64,000 nucleotides of DNA from Agromyces hippuratus (GTDB lineage Bacteria; Actinomycetota; Actinomycetes; Actinomycetales; Microbacteriaceae): assembly GCF_013410355.1 (NCBI RefSeq), contig NZ_JACCFI010000001.1:930001-994000 (forward strand), given 5' to 3'. Shown here one piece after another: positions 28,438 to 37,990 of the stretch (position 1 is the first letter of the stretch; every line of letters starts with the position of its first letter). A program made the translations under genes and the position numbers. Under the pieces are notes generated by a model. That model saw nothing but the letters and a program-made list of their open reading frames with translations. It was not told the origin of the DNA and ran no database searches.

Positions 28438-29874
28438 TCAGCGCCCGCCCCGCACGATGCGGCGCAGTTTCGCGAGCCGTGCAGAGACCTCGCGCTCGTT
28501 GCCGTGCTCGGTGGGCTCGTAGTACACGGCGCCGCGCAGCGACTCGGGCAGGTACTCCTGCGCGACGACGCCGATCTCGTCGTCGTGCGGGTACTTGTAG
28601 CCCTTGCCGTGGCCGAGCCGCTTCGCCCCCGGATAGTGCGCGTCGCGCAGGTGCTTCGGCACCCGGCCGGCCTTGCCGTCGCGCACGTCGGCGATCGCCC
28701 GGTCGATGCCCACGTAGGCCGCGTTCGACTTCGGAGCGGTGGCCAGGTGCACGACGGCCTGGGCGAGCGGGATGCGGCCCTCTGGCATGCCGATGAACTG
28801 CACGGCGTCGGCAGCGGCGACGGCGACGCCGAGCGCGCTCGGGTCGGCGAGGCCGATGTCTTCGGAGGCGAGCACGATGATGCGGCGCGCGATGAAGCGC
28901 GGGTCTTCGCCGGCCTCGATCATGCGCGCGAGATAGTGCAGCGAGGCGTCGACGTCGCTGCCACGCACCGACTTGATGAACGCGCTGATGACGTCGTAGT
29001 GCTCGTCGCCGTTGCGGTCGTAGCGCAGCAGCGCGCGGTCGACGGCACGCGCCACGATGTCGGTCGTGATGACGGGCGCAGCGGATGCCGCGGCATCCGT
29101 CTCGCCGTCGGCCGACGATTCGTCGTCGCCGGTGGCGTCAGGGGCAGCCTCGTCGTCGTCGTCGCCGTCGCTCGGCTCCGGCGCGGCGGGAGCCGCCTGC
29201 GCTGCGGCCACGGCGGCCGCCTCGAGCGCCGTGAGCGCACGTCGCGCATCGCCCGAGGCGAGCCGGATGATGGCGGCCCGCGCCTCGGGGTCGAGCGCCA
29301 CCCTGCCCGACAGGCCGCGCGGATCGGCGACCGCCCGATCGACCAGCACCCCGAGGTCGTCATCGGTGAGGAGTTCGAGGGTGAGCAGCAGCGAACGAGA
29401 CAGGAGCGGCGAGATGACCGAGAACGACGGGTTCTCGGTGGTCGCGGCCACGAGGATGACCCAGCCGTTCTCGACGCCCGGAAGCAACGCGTCTTGCTGG
29501 GCCTTCGTGAAGCGGTGGATCTCATCGAGGAAGAGCACCGTCGAGAGGCCGTAGAGATCGCGGCTCGCCCGCGCCTCCTCCATCACCTGGCGCACGTCGC
29601 GCACTCCGGCCGACACGGCCGAGAGTTCGACGAACTTGCGGCCCGACGAACGGGCGATCGCCTGGGCGAGCGTCGTCTTGCCGGTGCCGGGCGGCCCCCA
29701 GAGGATGACGGAGACCGACCCCGACTCCCCCGAACGATCGCCGGCGAGGGCGACGAGCGGCGACCCGGGCGTCAACAGGTGCCGCTGACCGGCCACCTCG
29801 TCGAGGCTCGTCGGGCGCATGCGCACCGCGAGCGGGGTCGCGCCGGAACGCAGCCCCGGGCCGGAATCCACCAT
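28438..29874 (-). CDS. rarA: Replication-associated recombination protein A (RarA/MgsA AAA+ ATPase)
   Basis: A 478-residue clamp-loader-like ATPase acting at stalled forks. It starts at the ATG at 29874 and has Walker A LWGPPGTGKTTLAQAIA, Walker B VLFLDEIHRFTKAQQDALLP and sensor 1 VAATTENPSFSV; the C-terminal tetramerisation domain has DPRFIARRIIVLASEDIGLA. Between the AAA+ lid and the C-terminal domain is an acidic, low-complexity insertion of about 45 residues (rich in Asp, Glu, Ala, Ser) that typical RarA proteins lack. A TACGCT -10 ends seven bases before the ATG, suggesting a leaderless transcript. Confidence 0.93.
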   Translation of the reverse strand: MVDSGPGLRSGATPLAVRMRPTSLDEVAGQRHLLTPGSPLVALAGDRSGESGSVSVILWGPPGTGKTTLAQAIARSSGRKFVELSAVSAGVRDVRQVMEEARASRDLYGLSTVLFLDEIHRFTKAQQDALLPGVENGWVILVAATTENPSFSVISPLLSRSLLLTLELLTDDDLGVLVDRAVADPRGLSGRVALDPEARAAIIRLASGDARRALTALEAAAVAAAQAAPAAPEPSDGDDDDEAAPDATGDDESSADGETDAAASAAPVITTDIVARAVDRALLRYDRNGDEHYDVISAFIKSVRGSDVDASLHYLARMIEAGEDPRFIARRIIVLASEDIGLADPSALGVAVAAADAVQFIGMPEGRIPLAQAVVHLATAPKSNAAYVGIDRAIADVRDGKAGRVPKHLRDAHYPGAKRLGHGKGYKYPHDDEIGVVAQEYLPESLRGAVYYEPTEHGNEREVSARLAKLRRIVRGGR

Positions 29875-29881
29875 GCCGTCA

Positions 29882-29887
29882 AGCGTA
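29882..29887 (-). promoter_or_regulatory. -10 element (TACGCT) of a leaderless rarA promoter
   Basis: TACGCT is separated from the rarA ATG (29874) by seven bases, and no ribosome-binding site is visible. Confidence 0.4.
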
Positions 29888-29988
29888 GTCGCGGCATCCG
29901 ACACCGGGGGCCGGGCCCGAATCGACCACGCGACCGACCCGAGTCGCGGCATCCGACGCCGGATCTCGGCCCCTGATCGGTGCGGCGA

Positions 29989-30018
29989 TTGGTCTGGGCA
30001 CCCCGCCTTGCGTAGAGT
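29989..30018 (+). promoter_or_regulatory. Promoter of the cyclophilin gene
   Basis: TTGGTC (29989-29994), an 18-base spacer and TAGAGT (30013-30018). The predicted start lies about 25 bases before the GTG start codon and leaves room for the GGAG ribosome site at 30041. Confidence 0.55.
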
Positions 30019-30049
30019 CGGCACGCAGGAGTCCCGAGAAGGAGCATGC

Positions 30050-30826
30050 GTGGCATCGAACGACCGACAGGCGCGTGAAGAACGAGCGCGCCTTCGCACC
30101 TACCAGGCACGCCAGGAAGTCCACACCAGGAAGGCACGCCGGCGCACCCGCGACAACGTGATCGCAGTGCTCGCGCTCGTCGTCGTGCTGGCACTCGCGA
30201 CGGCCGCCCAGCTCTTCTACTTCAGCGGCGGACCCGGCGCCGATCCCGTCGCCACCGCGACGCCCACGCCGACCCCGACTCCCGCCGAAGGCGAGAACCA
30301 GGGCGACGTGCCGTCGGCCGACCTCGCCGAGAACCGCACCTGGACCGGCACGCTCACGCTCAACGACATCCCCCTCGGCGTCGAACTCGACGGCGCTGCC
30401 GCGCCGCAGGCCGTCTCGAGCGAGATCAGCCTCATCCAGTCGGGCTTCTACACCGGCACGAGCTGCCACCGCCTCACGACCGAGGGCATCTGGGTGCTGC
30501 AGTGCGGCGACCCGAGCGGCGACGGCACCGGCGGTCCCGGCTACAGCTACGGCCCCGTCGAGAACGCTCCCGCCGACGGGCTCTACCCGGCCGGCACGAT
30601 CGCGATGGCACGTGCCGCATCGCAGTACAGCAACGGCAGCCAGTTCTTCATCGTCTACGAGGACACGACGCTTCCCGGCGACACCGGCGGATACACGGTC
30701 ATCGGCAAGGTGACGAACGGTCTCGAGGAACTCCGCGCCGGCGTGCTCGACGCCGGCACGAGCGACGGCGCCGGCGACGGCGCCCCCGCCGTACCGACCA
30801 CGATCACGGCGTTCACGATCGAGTGA
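30050..30826 (+). CDS. Membrane-anchored cyclophilin-type peptidyl-prolyl isomerase
   Basis: A 258-residue type II membrane protein. Residues 1-40 are a basic cytosolic tail, residues about 42-62 a membrane helix (VIAVLALVVVLALATAAQLF), then a TPTPTPTP linker and a cyclophilin domain. The domain keeps the catalytic Arg (CHRLTTEG), the LQCGDPSGDGTGGPGY loop and SNGSQFFIVYED. The family isomerises prolyl bonds; here the domain faces outside. The GTG start has GGAG upstream. Homologues lie just upstream of rel in actinobacteria (compare Rv2582-Rv2583c). Confidence 0.92.
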   Translation: MASNDRQAREERARLRTYQARQEVHTRKARRRTRDNVIAVLALVVVLALATAAQLFYFSGGPGADPVATATPTPTPTPAEGENQGDVPSADLAENRTWTGTLTLNDIPLGVELDGAAAPQAVSSEISLIQSGFYTGTSCHRLTTEGIWVLQCGDPSGDGTGGPGYSYGPVENAPADGLYPAGTIAMARAASQYSNGSQFFIVYEDTTLPGDTGGYTVIGKVTNGLEELRAGVLDAGTSDGAGDGAPAVPTTITAFTIE

Positions 30827-30854
30827 CGGCCCGCGCCGCCCCTCGGCGGTGCAA

Positions 30855-30860
30855 TAGGCT
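30855..30860 (+). promoter_or_regulatory. Candidate -10 (TAGGCT) for the DUF349 gene
   Basis: TAGGCT follows the TANNNT pattern and lies 54 bases before the GTG start. No clear -35 is visible. Confidence 0.35.
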
Positions 30861-30914
30861 TGATGCCGTCAACGTCGCCTCCGGGCGGCATCCGACATAC
30901 GACAGGGTGAGGCC

Positions 30915-32147
30915 GTGACCGATTCAGATCAGCAACCGTGGGGCCGCGTCGACGAGACGGGCACCGTCTTCGTGCGCACGAGCGACGGCGAACGAGCGGT
31001 CGGGCAGTACCCCGACGGTTCGGCTGAAGAGGCACTCGCCTACTTCGAGCGCAAGTACGCCGACCTCGCGGGCCAGGTGGGCCTGCTCGAGCAGCGCGTC
31101 CGCCGCGGTGCTCCCGCGGCAGATGTCGCGAAGGCCGTCGCCACCCTCCGTTCCTCGGTCTCCACCGCGAACGCCGTCGGCGACCTCGAGTCGCTCGCAC
31201 AGCGTCTCGAGGCGCTCTCCGGCACCACCAAGGAGCTGACGGAGCAGCAGCAGGCCGAGTCGAAGGCCGCGGTCGCCGAGGCGATCGCCGAGCGCACCGC
31301 GATCGTCGAGGCCGCCGAAGCACTCGCGGCCAGCGACCCTGCGAAGACGCAGTGGAAGCAGGCGACCGCCGAACTCGACGAGCTCTTCGCCCGCTGGCAG
31401 CTCCACCAGCAAGACGGCCCCCGCCTGCCGAAGAACGAGGCCAATGAGCTGTGGAAGCGCTTCCGCGCCGCTCGCTCGACGATCGAGACGCACCGGAAGG
31501 CCTTCTTCGCCGAGCTCGACGCCGCGCACCGCGACGTGCGCACCCGCAAGCAGGCGCTGATCGAGCGTGCCGAGGCACTCGCGCCGCGCGGCGCCGACGC
31601 GGTGGGCGACTACCGGCACCTGCTCGACGAGTGGAAGCTCGCCGGCCGTGCGGGCAAGAAGCTCGACGACGCGCTGTGGGCGAAGTTCAAGGCCGCAGGC
31701 GACGTGCTCTTCAGCGCCAAGGCCGAGATCGACGCGCAGGAGGACGAGAGCTACCGGGCGAACCTCGACGAGAAGCTCGCGCTCCTCACGGAGGCGGAGC
31801 CGCTGCTGACCGCGAAGGACCCCAAGCAGGCCCGCGCCGACCTCAACAAGGTCCAGCGCAAGTGGGACGAGATCGGCAAGGTTCCGCGCGATCAGGTGCG
31901 GGTCGTCGAAGACCGGCTCCGCAAGATCGAGAACCACGTGAAGTCGCTCGAGGAGGAGCGCTGGCAGCGCGAGGACCCCGAGAAGAAGGCTCGCTCCGAG
32001 GGCATGCTCGGCCAGCTGCATGACGCGATCGACAAGCTCGAAGCCGAGCTCGCCGCCGCTGAGGCGTCCGGCGACGCGAAGGCCGCGGCATCCGCCCGCG
32101 AAGCCCTCGACGCACGCCGTGCCTGGCTGAAGGCCGTCGGCGGCTGA
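30915..32147 (+). CDS. DUF349 domain protein
   Basis: A 410-residue, almost entirely helical, highly charged protein. After an N-terminal part of about 60 residues (WGRVDETGTVFVRTSDGERA), there are three DUF349-like repeats, each with the pattern LW-x-RF or LWAKF and a long amphipathic helix (for example NEANELWKRFRAARS, DDALWAKFKAAGDV, QRKWDEIGKVPRDQ). Conserved next to rel in many actinobacteria. Proteins of this type are cytosolic coiled-coil-like proteins; the biochemical role is not established. Start is GTG. Confidence 0.88.
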   Translation: MTDSDQQPWGRVDETGTVFVRTSDGERAVGQYPDGSAEEALAYFERKYADLAGQVGLLEQRVRRGAPAADVAKAVATLRSSVSTANAVGDLESLAQRLEALSGTTKELTEQQQAESKAAVAEAIAERTAIVEAAEALAASDPAKTQWKQATAELDELFARWQLHQQDGPRLPKNEANELWKRFRAARSTIETHRKAFFAELDAAHRDVRTRKQALIERAEALAPRGADAVGDYRHLLDEWKLAGRAGKKLDDALWAKFKAAGDVLFSAKAEIDAQEDESYRANLDEKLALLTEAEPLLTAKDPKQARADLNKVQRKWDEIGKVPRDQVRVVEDRLRKIENHVKSLEEERWQREDPEKKARSEGMLGQLHDAIDKLEAELAAAEASGDAKAAASAREALDARRAWLKAVGG

Positions 32148-32241
32148 GTCCGCCTCGCCTGATCGCGGTCTCTGCCGCGATCGGGCGAATCGGCGGTGCG
32201 TTCTCCACAGATGGCCGCCGTCTGCGTCCTGAGGCGCTCGG

Positions 32242-32859
32242 GTGTCGCAGCATGTCCGTATGGCCAAGCTCCCGACCGTGCTCAGCATCGACGACCTCTC
32301 GATCGCCGAGCTCTGCGCTGCGCGCATCGACGGCGAACTCATGATGATCGACGAGGCATGGGCGCCGGTCGACGAACCCGATCTGCCGTCACTGCGCGCA
32401 GCGGCCGTCGCGCTGCGCGCCCCTCGCACCCTCGTGATCGAACGGCACTCTGCGGCGTGGGTGCACGGCGCACTCACCGCTCCCCCGACGCTGGCCCGGT
32501 TCTGCGTGCCGCGAACCGCCAGAGTGGCCCTGGTCTCAGGCCCGCGACTGGTCGTGCGCGAAGTGGCGATCGAACCCGACGAGATCATCGAGTACCCACG
32601 CGCGAGGTGCACCACTCCGGTGCGCACCGGCTTCGACCTGCTTCGCGACCCCGCAGAGCCCGATGGCGAGGTCGAGTCGATCGTCACCGCGCTCTGCGCA
32701 GACCACCCGGGGCTCCGCGCCGACCTGCGTCGTCGGCTCGAGGACTCGACACGCATGCCCCATCGCGGGCTCGCCCTCCGACGGTTCGACCGTGTCGAGG
32801 CGATGCTCGCGGATGGCCGAGAGCGGCAGGGTCGGCGTCAGCCGTCGCTGACGCGGTAG
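32242..32859 (+). CDS. AbiEi-antitoxin-like protein, function uncertain
   Basis: A 205-residue protein. The pattern TLVIERHSAAWVHGALTAPP followed by an ARCTTPVRTGFDLLRDP segment resembles the C-terminal domain of actinobacterial proteins annotated as AbiEi-family (type IV) antitoxins. No nucleotidyltransferase-type AbiEii toxin gene is adjacent, so a working toxin-antitoxin pair is not supported here. The GTG start has GAGG seven bases upstream; ATG at 32260 is an alternative. The last 22 bases overlap the convergent rel gene. Confidence 0.7.
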   Translation: MSQHVRMAKLPTVLSIDDLSIAELCAARIDGELMMIDEAWAPVDEPDLPSLRAAAVALRAPRTLVIERHSAAWVHGALTAPPTLARFCVPRTARVALVSGPRLVVREVAIEPDEIIEYPRARCTTPVRTGFDLLRDPAEPDGEVESIVTALCADHPGLRADLRRRLEDSTRMPHRGLALRRFDRVEAMLADGRERQGRRQPSLTR

Positions 32860-35090
32860 ACGTCGTAGACGGCGTCGATGCGACGCACCGCGTTGAGCAC
32901 GCGATCGAGGTGCGTCGTGTCACCCATCTCGAACACGAAGCGACTGAGCGCGAGGCGGTCGGTCGAGGTCGAGACATTGGCCGAGAGAATATTGACGTGG
33001 TGCTCCGACAGCACGCGCGTGACGTCGGAGAGCAACCCGGCACGGTCGAGCGCCTCGATCTGGATCTGCACGAGGAACACGCTCTTCGAGCTCGGCGCCC
33101 ACTCCACGTCGATCATGCGCTCGGGCTCCTGCATGAGGCTCTGCACGTTGTGGCAGCTCGCCTGGTGCACCGAGACTCCTGCGCCGCGGGTGACGAATCC
33201 GACGATCTCGTCGCCCGGCACTGGGGTGCAGCATCTGGCGAGCTTCACGAGGATGTCGGGAGCACCACGCACGAGCACTCCCGAGTCGGAGTGCCGCGGC
33301 AACGGCCGGGAACGCACCGGGATCGGCAGGTCGGGCTCGTCGCCCTCGTCGACGTCGCGTACGAGTGCGACGACCTTCTCGAGCACCGACTGCGTCGACA
33401 CGTGGCCTTCGCCGACGGCGGCGTACAGCGAGGAGACATCGTCGTATCGCAGTTGCGCTGCGACCTCGGCGAAGGACTCCTGGTTCATGAGCTTCTGCAG
33501 CGGCAGGTTCTGCTTGCGCATGGCGCGGGCGATCGCGTCGCGCCCCTGCTCGATCGCCTCGTCGCGCCGCTCCTTGGTGAACCACTGTCGGATCTTGTTG
33601 CGGGCGCGAGGGCTCTTGACGAAGCCCAGCCAGTCCTTGCTCGGCCCCGAGTCGGGGTTCTTCGAGGTGAACACCTCGACGACGTCGCCGCTCGACAGCT
33701 CGCTCTCGAGCGGAACGAGCCGGCCGTTGACCTTCGCACCCATCGTGCGGTGACCGACCTCGGTGTGCACCGCATAGGCGAAGTCGACGGGGGTCGCACC
33801 CGCGGGCAGGCCGATCACCCGACCCTTCGGCGTGAAGACGTAGACCTCTTTGGCGCCGATCTCGAACCGCAGCGAGTCGAGGAACTCCCCGGGATCGGCG
33901 GTCTCGGCCTGCCAGTCGGAGATGTGGGCGAGCCACGCCATGTCGGTCTCGTTCTGACCGGACTTGTCGGCGGTGCGGCCGCCCGCCATGCGCTCCTTGT
34001 ACTTCCAGTGCGCGGCGACGCCGTACTCGGCTCGCTGGTGCATGTCGTGCGTGCGGATCTGGATCTCGACCGCGCGCCCCTTCGGGCCGATGACGGTCGT
34101 GTGCAGCGACTGATACAGGTTGAACTTCGGCGTCGCGATGTAGTCCTTGAAGCGGCCGGGCAGCGGGGTCCACCTCGCGTGGATCGCACCGAGCACCGCA
34201 TAGCAGTCGCGCACCGAGTTCACGAGCACTCGGATGCCGACGAGGTCGTAGATCTCGTCGAAGTCGCGGCCGCGCACGATCATCTTCTGGTAGATCGAGT
34301 AGTACTGCTTGGGGCGCCCGACGACCTTGCCGCGGATCTTCGCGGCCTTCAGGTCGTCGGTGATGAGGTCGATGACGTTCTGCACGAACTCTTCGCGCTG
34401 CGGGGTGCGCTGCTTGACGAGACTCTCGATCTCGGCATAGAGCTTCGGGTAGAGCACGGCGAACGAGAGGTCTTCGAGCTCCCACTTGATCGTCTGGATG
34501 CCGAGGCGGTGCGCGAGCGGCGCATAGATCTCGAGCGTCTCGGTCGCCTTGCGAGCAGCGGATGCCGCGGGCACGAAGCCCCACGTGCGCGCGTTGTGCA
34601 GCCGGTCGGCGAGCTTGATGATGAGCACGCGGATGTCCTTCGACATCGCGACGATCATCTTGCGAACGGTCTCCGCCTGCGTGGAGTCCCCGTACTTGAC
34701 CTTGTCGAGCTTCGTGACGCCGTCGACGAGCATCGCGATCTCGTCGCCGAAGTCGGCGCGCACCTGGTCGAGCGTGTACGCGGTGTCTTCGACGGTGTCG
34801 TGCAGCAGCGCCGCCGCGACGGTCTTCGACCCGATGCCCAGGTCGGCGAGGATCTGCGCGACCGCGATCGGGTGCGTGATGTACGGCTCACCGCTCTTGC
34901 GCTTCTGCCCCTCGTGGGCGCGCTCGGCGACCGTGTAGGCCCGCTCGATGAGCGAGAGATCCGCCTTCGGGTGGTGCATCCGCACCGTGCGCATGAGCGT
35001 GTCGACCGCGCCGGAGGGCTGCGCCTTCGAGAAGATGCGGGGCACCAGACGGCGCAGCGATGCCGTCGAGTTGACTCCCGCTTCCGTCAT
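32838..35090 (-). CDS. rel: Bifunctional (p)ppGpp synthetase/hydrolase Rel
   Basis: A 750-residue stringent-response enzyme of the RelA/SpoT family. Hydrolase HD domain: ALLHDTVEDTAYTLDQV and RLHNARTW, intact, so hydrolysis is expected. Synthetase domain: RPKQYYSIYQKMIVRGRDFDE and DLVGIRVLVNSVRDCYAVLG. A TGS domain (VYVFTPKGRVIGLPAGATPVDFAYAVH), zinc-finger/helical region and C-terminal ACT domain (AGLLSDVTRVLSEHHVNILS) follow. GATAAT is a possible -10 and GGAGGTGAGCG an excellent ribosome site. The stop overlaps the AbiEi-like gene by 22 bases. Confidence 0.96.
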   Translation of the reverse strand: MTEAGVNSTASLRRLVPRIFSKAQPSGAVDTLMRTVRMHHPKADLSLIERAYTVAERAHEGQKRKSGEPYITHPIAVAQILADLGIGSKTVAAALLHDTVEDTAYTLDQVRADFGDEIAMLVDGVTKLDKVKYGDSTQAETVRKMIVAMSKDIRVLIIKLADRLHNARTWGFVPAASAARKATETLEIYAPLAHRLGIQTIKWELEDLSFAVLYPKLYAEIESLVKQRTPQREEFVQNVIDLITDDLKAAKIRGKVVGRPKQYYSIYQKMIVRGRDFDEIYDLVGIRVLVNSVRDCYAVLGAIHARWTPLPGRFKDYIATPKFNLYQSLHTTVIGPKGRAVEIQIRTHDMHQRAEYGVAAHWKYKERMAGGRTADKSGQNETDMAWLAHISDWQAETADPGEFLDSLRFEIGAKEVYVFTPKGRVIGLPAGATPVDFAYAVHTEVGHRTMGAKVNGRLVPLESELSSGDVVEVFTSKNPDSGPSKDWLGFVKSPRARNKIRQWFTKERRDEAIEQGRDAIARAMRKQNLPLQKLMNQESFAEVAAQLRYDDVSSLYAAVGEGHVSTQSVLEKVVALVRDVDEGDEPDLPIPVRSRPLPRHSDSGVLVRGAPDILVKLARCCTPVPGDEIVGFVTRGAGVSVHQASCHNVQSLMQEPERMIDVEWAPSSKSVFLVQIQIEALDRAGLLSDVTRVLSEHHVNILSANVSTSTDRLALSRFVFEMGDTTHLDRVLNAVRRIDAVYDVYRVSDG

Positions 35091-35165
35091 CGCTCACCTC
35101 CGGAACTCAATTATCGCCGCTCCGGAGGCTTCGACGCGCCACACGGCTCACGCCGGCCGCGAACA

Positions 35166-36185
35166 TCATGCGGTGGGCAGCGCCTCGGCTCCCGTCGAAA
35201 CGGATGCCGCGCGCTCACGCTCCTTCAGGACCTTCTGGTCATGGCGGCTGATCGCCGGCTCCCCCTCGCGCAGCTGCGAGTAGAGCGGAGCCGCGACGAA
35301 CACCGTCGACCAGGTGCCGACGAGGATGCCGATGAGCAGTGCCAGCGAGATGTCGCGGAGCGTGTCGGCTCCGAGCACACCGGCGCCGATGAAGAGGATC
35401 GCCGCGACGGGCAGCGCAGCCACGACGCTCGTGTTGATCGAGCGCACGAGGGTCTGGTTGACCGCGAGGTTCACCGATTCGGCGAAGGTGCGCCGCGACT
35501 CCTGACCGTCTTCTGCGGTGTTCTCACGAATCTTGTCGAACACCACGACGGTGTCGTACAGCGAGTAGCTGAGGATCGTGAGGATACCGATGGTCGCCGC
35601 CGGGCTGATCTCGAAGCCGACCGCGGCATAGATGCCCACGGTCACGACGAGGTCGCCGATCAGCGCGAGGATCGCCGCGAGCGACATCTTCCAGGTGCGG
35701 AAGTACAGCGCCATGATGATGCCCGCGAGCAGGAGGAACGCGACGAGGCCGACAAGGGCCTGCCGAGTGACGTCCGCGCCCCAGCTGGGGCCGATGAACG
35801 AGGAGGTGACCTCCGACTCGGGCACGTCGTACGCCTCGGCGAGAGCGCCGGTCACGTCCTCGGAATCTGCTTGCTCGAGCTGGTCGGTCTGCACACGCAC
35901 GCCGGTTCCACCGATGATCGCGACACGCACCTCGGCGTCGGGAACGACGGAGTGAACCGCCTCGATGGCGGGCTCAGGGGTGGCGTTCTCGACCTGCGCG
36001 ATCTGGAACTGCGAGCCGCCGCGGAACTCGATGCTGAAGTTGACGCCGGTGAGCAGCGGCACGACGACCGACAGCAGGATCAGGATCCCGGCGATCGTGT
36101 ACCACTTCTTGCGGCCTCCCACGAAGTTGAAGGAGCGCTTGCCGGTGTAGAGGTCGTTGCCGAAGGTCGTGAGACGGTTCGCCAT
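35166..36185 (-). CDS. secF: Protein translocase subunit SecF
   Basis: A 339-residue membrane protein with six helices, partner of SecD in using the proton gradient to complete Sec-dependent export. The first periplasmic-domain motif NFSIEFRGGSQFQIAQ and the transmembrane signatures GVEISPAATIGILTILSYSL-type (here FEISPAATIGILTILSYSLY), VVVFDKIREN and NQTLVRSINTSV are present. Its ATG shares one base with the secD stop. Confidence 0.96.
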   Translation of the reverse strand: MANRLTTFGNDLYTGKRSFNFVGGRKKWYTIAGILILLSVVVPLLTGVNFSIEFRGGSQFQIAQVENATPEPAIEAVHSVVPDAEVRVAIIGGTGVRVQTDQLEQADSEDVTGALAEAYDVPESEVTSSFIGPSWGADVTRQALVGLVAFLLLAGIIMALYFRTWKMSLAAILALIGDLVVTVGIYAAVGFEISPAATIGILTILSYSLYDTVVVFDKIRENTAEDGQESRRTFAESVNLAVNQTLVRSINTSVVAALPVAAILFIGAGVLGADTLRDISLALLIGILVGTWSTVFVAAPLYSQLREGEPAISRHDQKVLKERERAASVSTGAEALPTA

Positions 36186-37927
36186 CAGGACTCCTTCCCT
36201 TCGTCGGACGAATCGGAGGCGCCCACTGCAGCAGCGGCCTTCCGTTCGGCGATCGTCTGGCGGCGCTGCGCTTCCTTCGCGCTGGCCGCGGTCTTCTTCG
36301 CCGGCTGTCCGACAGGCTTGCGGAACTCGGCACGGCCGCGGTACACGGCTCCGAGCGCGTTCGGGTCGAGACCCGACCAGGGGTTGCCGCTGGAGAAGAA
36401 GCGGGTCTGCGCGAGCAGCTGCAGCATCGGGTGCGTGAACAGGATGACCACGACGACGTCGATGATCGTCGTGAGTCCGAGCGTGTACGCGAAGCCCTTG
36501 ACACTGCCGACGGCGAGCACGAAGAGCACGATGGCTGCGAGCAGGTTGGTGGCCTTCGATGCGAGCACGGTTCGGAATGCGCGCTTCCAACCCGCCTCGA
36601 CTGCACCGACGAGTGGCCTGCCGTCTCGGAGTTCGTCTCGAACGCGTTCGAAGTAGATGATGAACGAGTCCGCGGTGAAACCGATCGAGACGATGAGGCC
36701 CGCGATGCCGGCCAGCGACAGGCGGTACCCCTCGCGCCACGACAGGATCGTGATCATCAGGTAGGTGATGATGCCTACGATCACGAGCGAGGCGATCGTG
36801 ACCGATGCGAGGGCGCGGTACTGGAAGATCGTGTAGATCACCACGAGGATGAGGCCGATGAGGCCGGCGATCAGGCCCGACTGGAGCTGTGAGGTGCCGA
36901 GCGTCGGCGAGATCGTGTCGGACGACTGCACCGTGAAGCTGATCGGCAGTGCGCCGAACTTCAGCTGGTCGGCGAGCGCCTTGGACGAGGCCTGGTCGAA
37001 GCTGCCGGTGATCTGCGGCTTGCCGTCGGTGATCGCGCCGTTCATCGACGGCGCGGTGAGCACCTGGCCGTCGAGCACGAACGCGAACTGGTCGCGGGGC
37101 GTCTGGCCCTGCAGGCCGAACAGGCGGGTGCTGACCGTGGCGAAGTCTTCGGTGCCCTCTGCGTCGAACACGATGTTGACGGCCCACTGGCCCGTCGATG
37201 CACCGGTCTGCGTCTGCACCATGCCGTTGGTGGCGTCGACGATGTTCTCGCCGCTCGCCTCCACCGGGCCGAGCAGGTACTTCGCGGTACGGGTCACGTC
37301 GCACGTGACGAGGGGCTCGTCGGCCGGTGCCACGTTCGCGGAGTTCTCGTCGATCTGCGAGCAGTCGAAGTCGTCGAACTCCTGCTGCAGCGCAGGCGTG
37401 ACCCACGAGGGGTCGCTGCCGTCCGTCGGCTTCGCCGTCGGGGTCGACTCGAGCTCTTCCGCAGGAGCCTCGGCCGGCTCGGGGCTCGCGCTCGGGTCGA
37501 TCGCCGTGTTGGTCGCCGCGTCGGCGAGCAGCACGGCCCGGAGCTCGAGCTTCGCCGACTGCTGGATGCGCGCCCGAGTCTGGTCGTCGAGTTCGCCCGG
37601 GATGCGGACGACGACGTTCTGGCCCTCGGTGTTGATCTCGGCTTCGGAGACGCCCGAGGCGTCGACGCGCTGGCGGATGATCGAGACCGCCTGGTCGAGC
37701 TGCTCCTGCGAGACGCTCGCGCCGGTCTCGACCTTGGGCTCGAGGATGATCTGCGTGCCGCCCTCGAGGTCGAGCGCGAGCTTCGGAGTCCACGACCCGC
37801 CGCCCCAGATGACGCCGGCGGCATTGATGCCGAACAGCAGCGCGATGATGACACCCAGCCAGGTGAGTGATCTCCATGCCTTGCGCACGGGGGTCGGCCG
37901 GGATGACCGCTTCGATGGTGCAGCCAC
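36185..37927 (-). CDS. secD: Protein translocase subunit SecD
   Basis: A 580-residue six-helix translocase component. It has LALDLEGGTQIILEP after the first helix, a large extracytoplasmic domain with an actinobacterial insertion rich in Pro/Glu/Ser/Thr (about residues 150-200), then FTADSFIIYFERVRDELRDG and a C-terminal tail rich in Lys/Ala. The start is GTG, 63 bases after yajC. The yajC-secD-secF order is universal. Confidence 0.96.
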   Translation of the reverse strand: MAAPSKRSSRPTPVRKAWRSLTWLGVIIALLFGINAAGVIWGGGSWTPKLALDLEGGTQIILEPKVETGASVSQEQLDQAVSIIRQRVDASGVSEAEINTEGQNVVVRIPGELDDQTRARIQQSAKLELRAVLLADAATNTAIDPSASPEPAEAPAEELESTPTAKPTDGSDPSWVTPALQQEFDDFDCSQIDENSANVAPADEPLVTCDVTRTAKYLLGPVEASGENIVDATNGMVQTQTGASTGQWAVNIVFDAEGTEDFATVSTRLFGLQGQTPRDQFAFVLDGQVLTAPSMNGAITDGKPQITGSFDQASSKALADQLKFGALPISFTVQSSDTISPTLGTSQLQSGLIAGLIGLILVVIYTIFQYRALASVTIASLVIVGIITYLMITILSWREGYRLSLAGIAGLIVSIGFTADSFIIYFERVRDELRDGRPLVGAVEAGWKRAFRTVLASKATNLLAAIVLFVLAVGSVKGFAYTLGLTTIIDVVVVILFTHPMLQLLAQTRFFSSGNPWSGLDPNALGAVYRGRAEFRKPVGQPAKKTAASAKEAQRRQTIAERKAAAAVGASDSSDEGKES

Positions 37928-37990
37928 GTGTTCCGCTTTCTCTGCAGAGAGCCCGCGCGTCAGCGCACGGGCCCAGCCTGGGGTTGAGTC

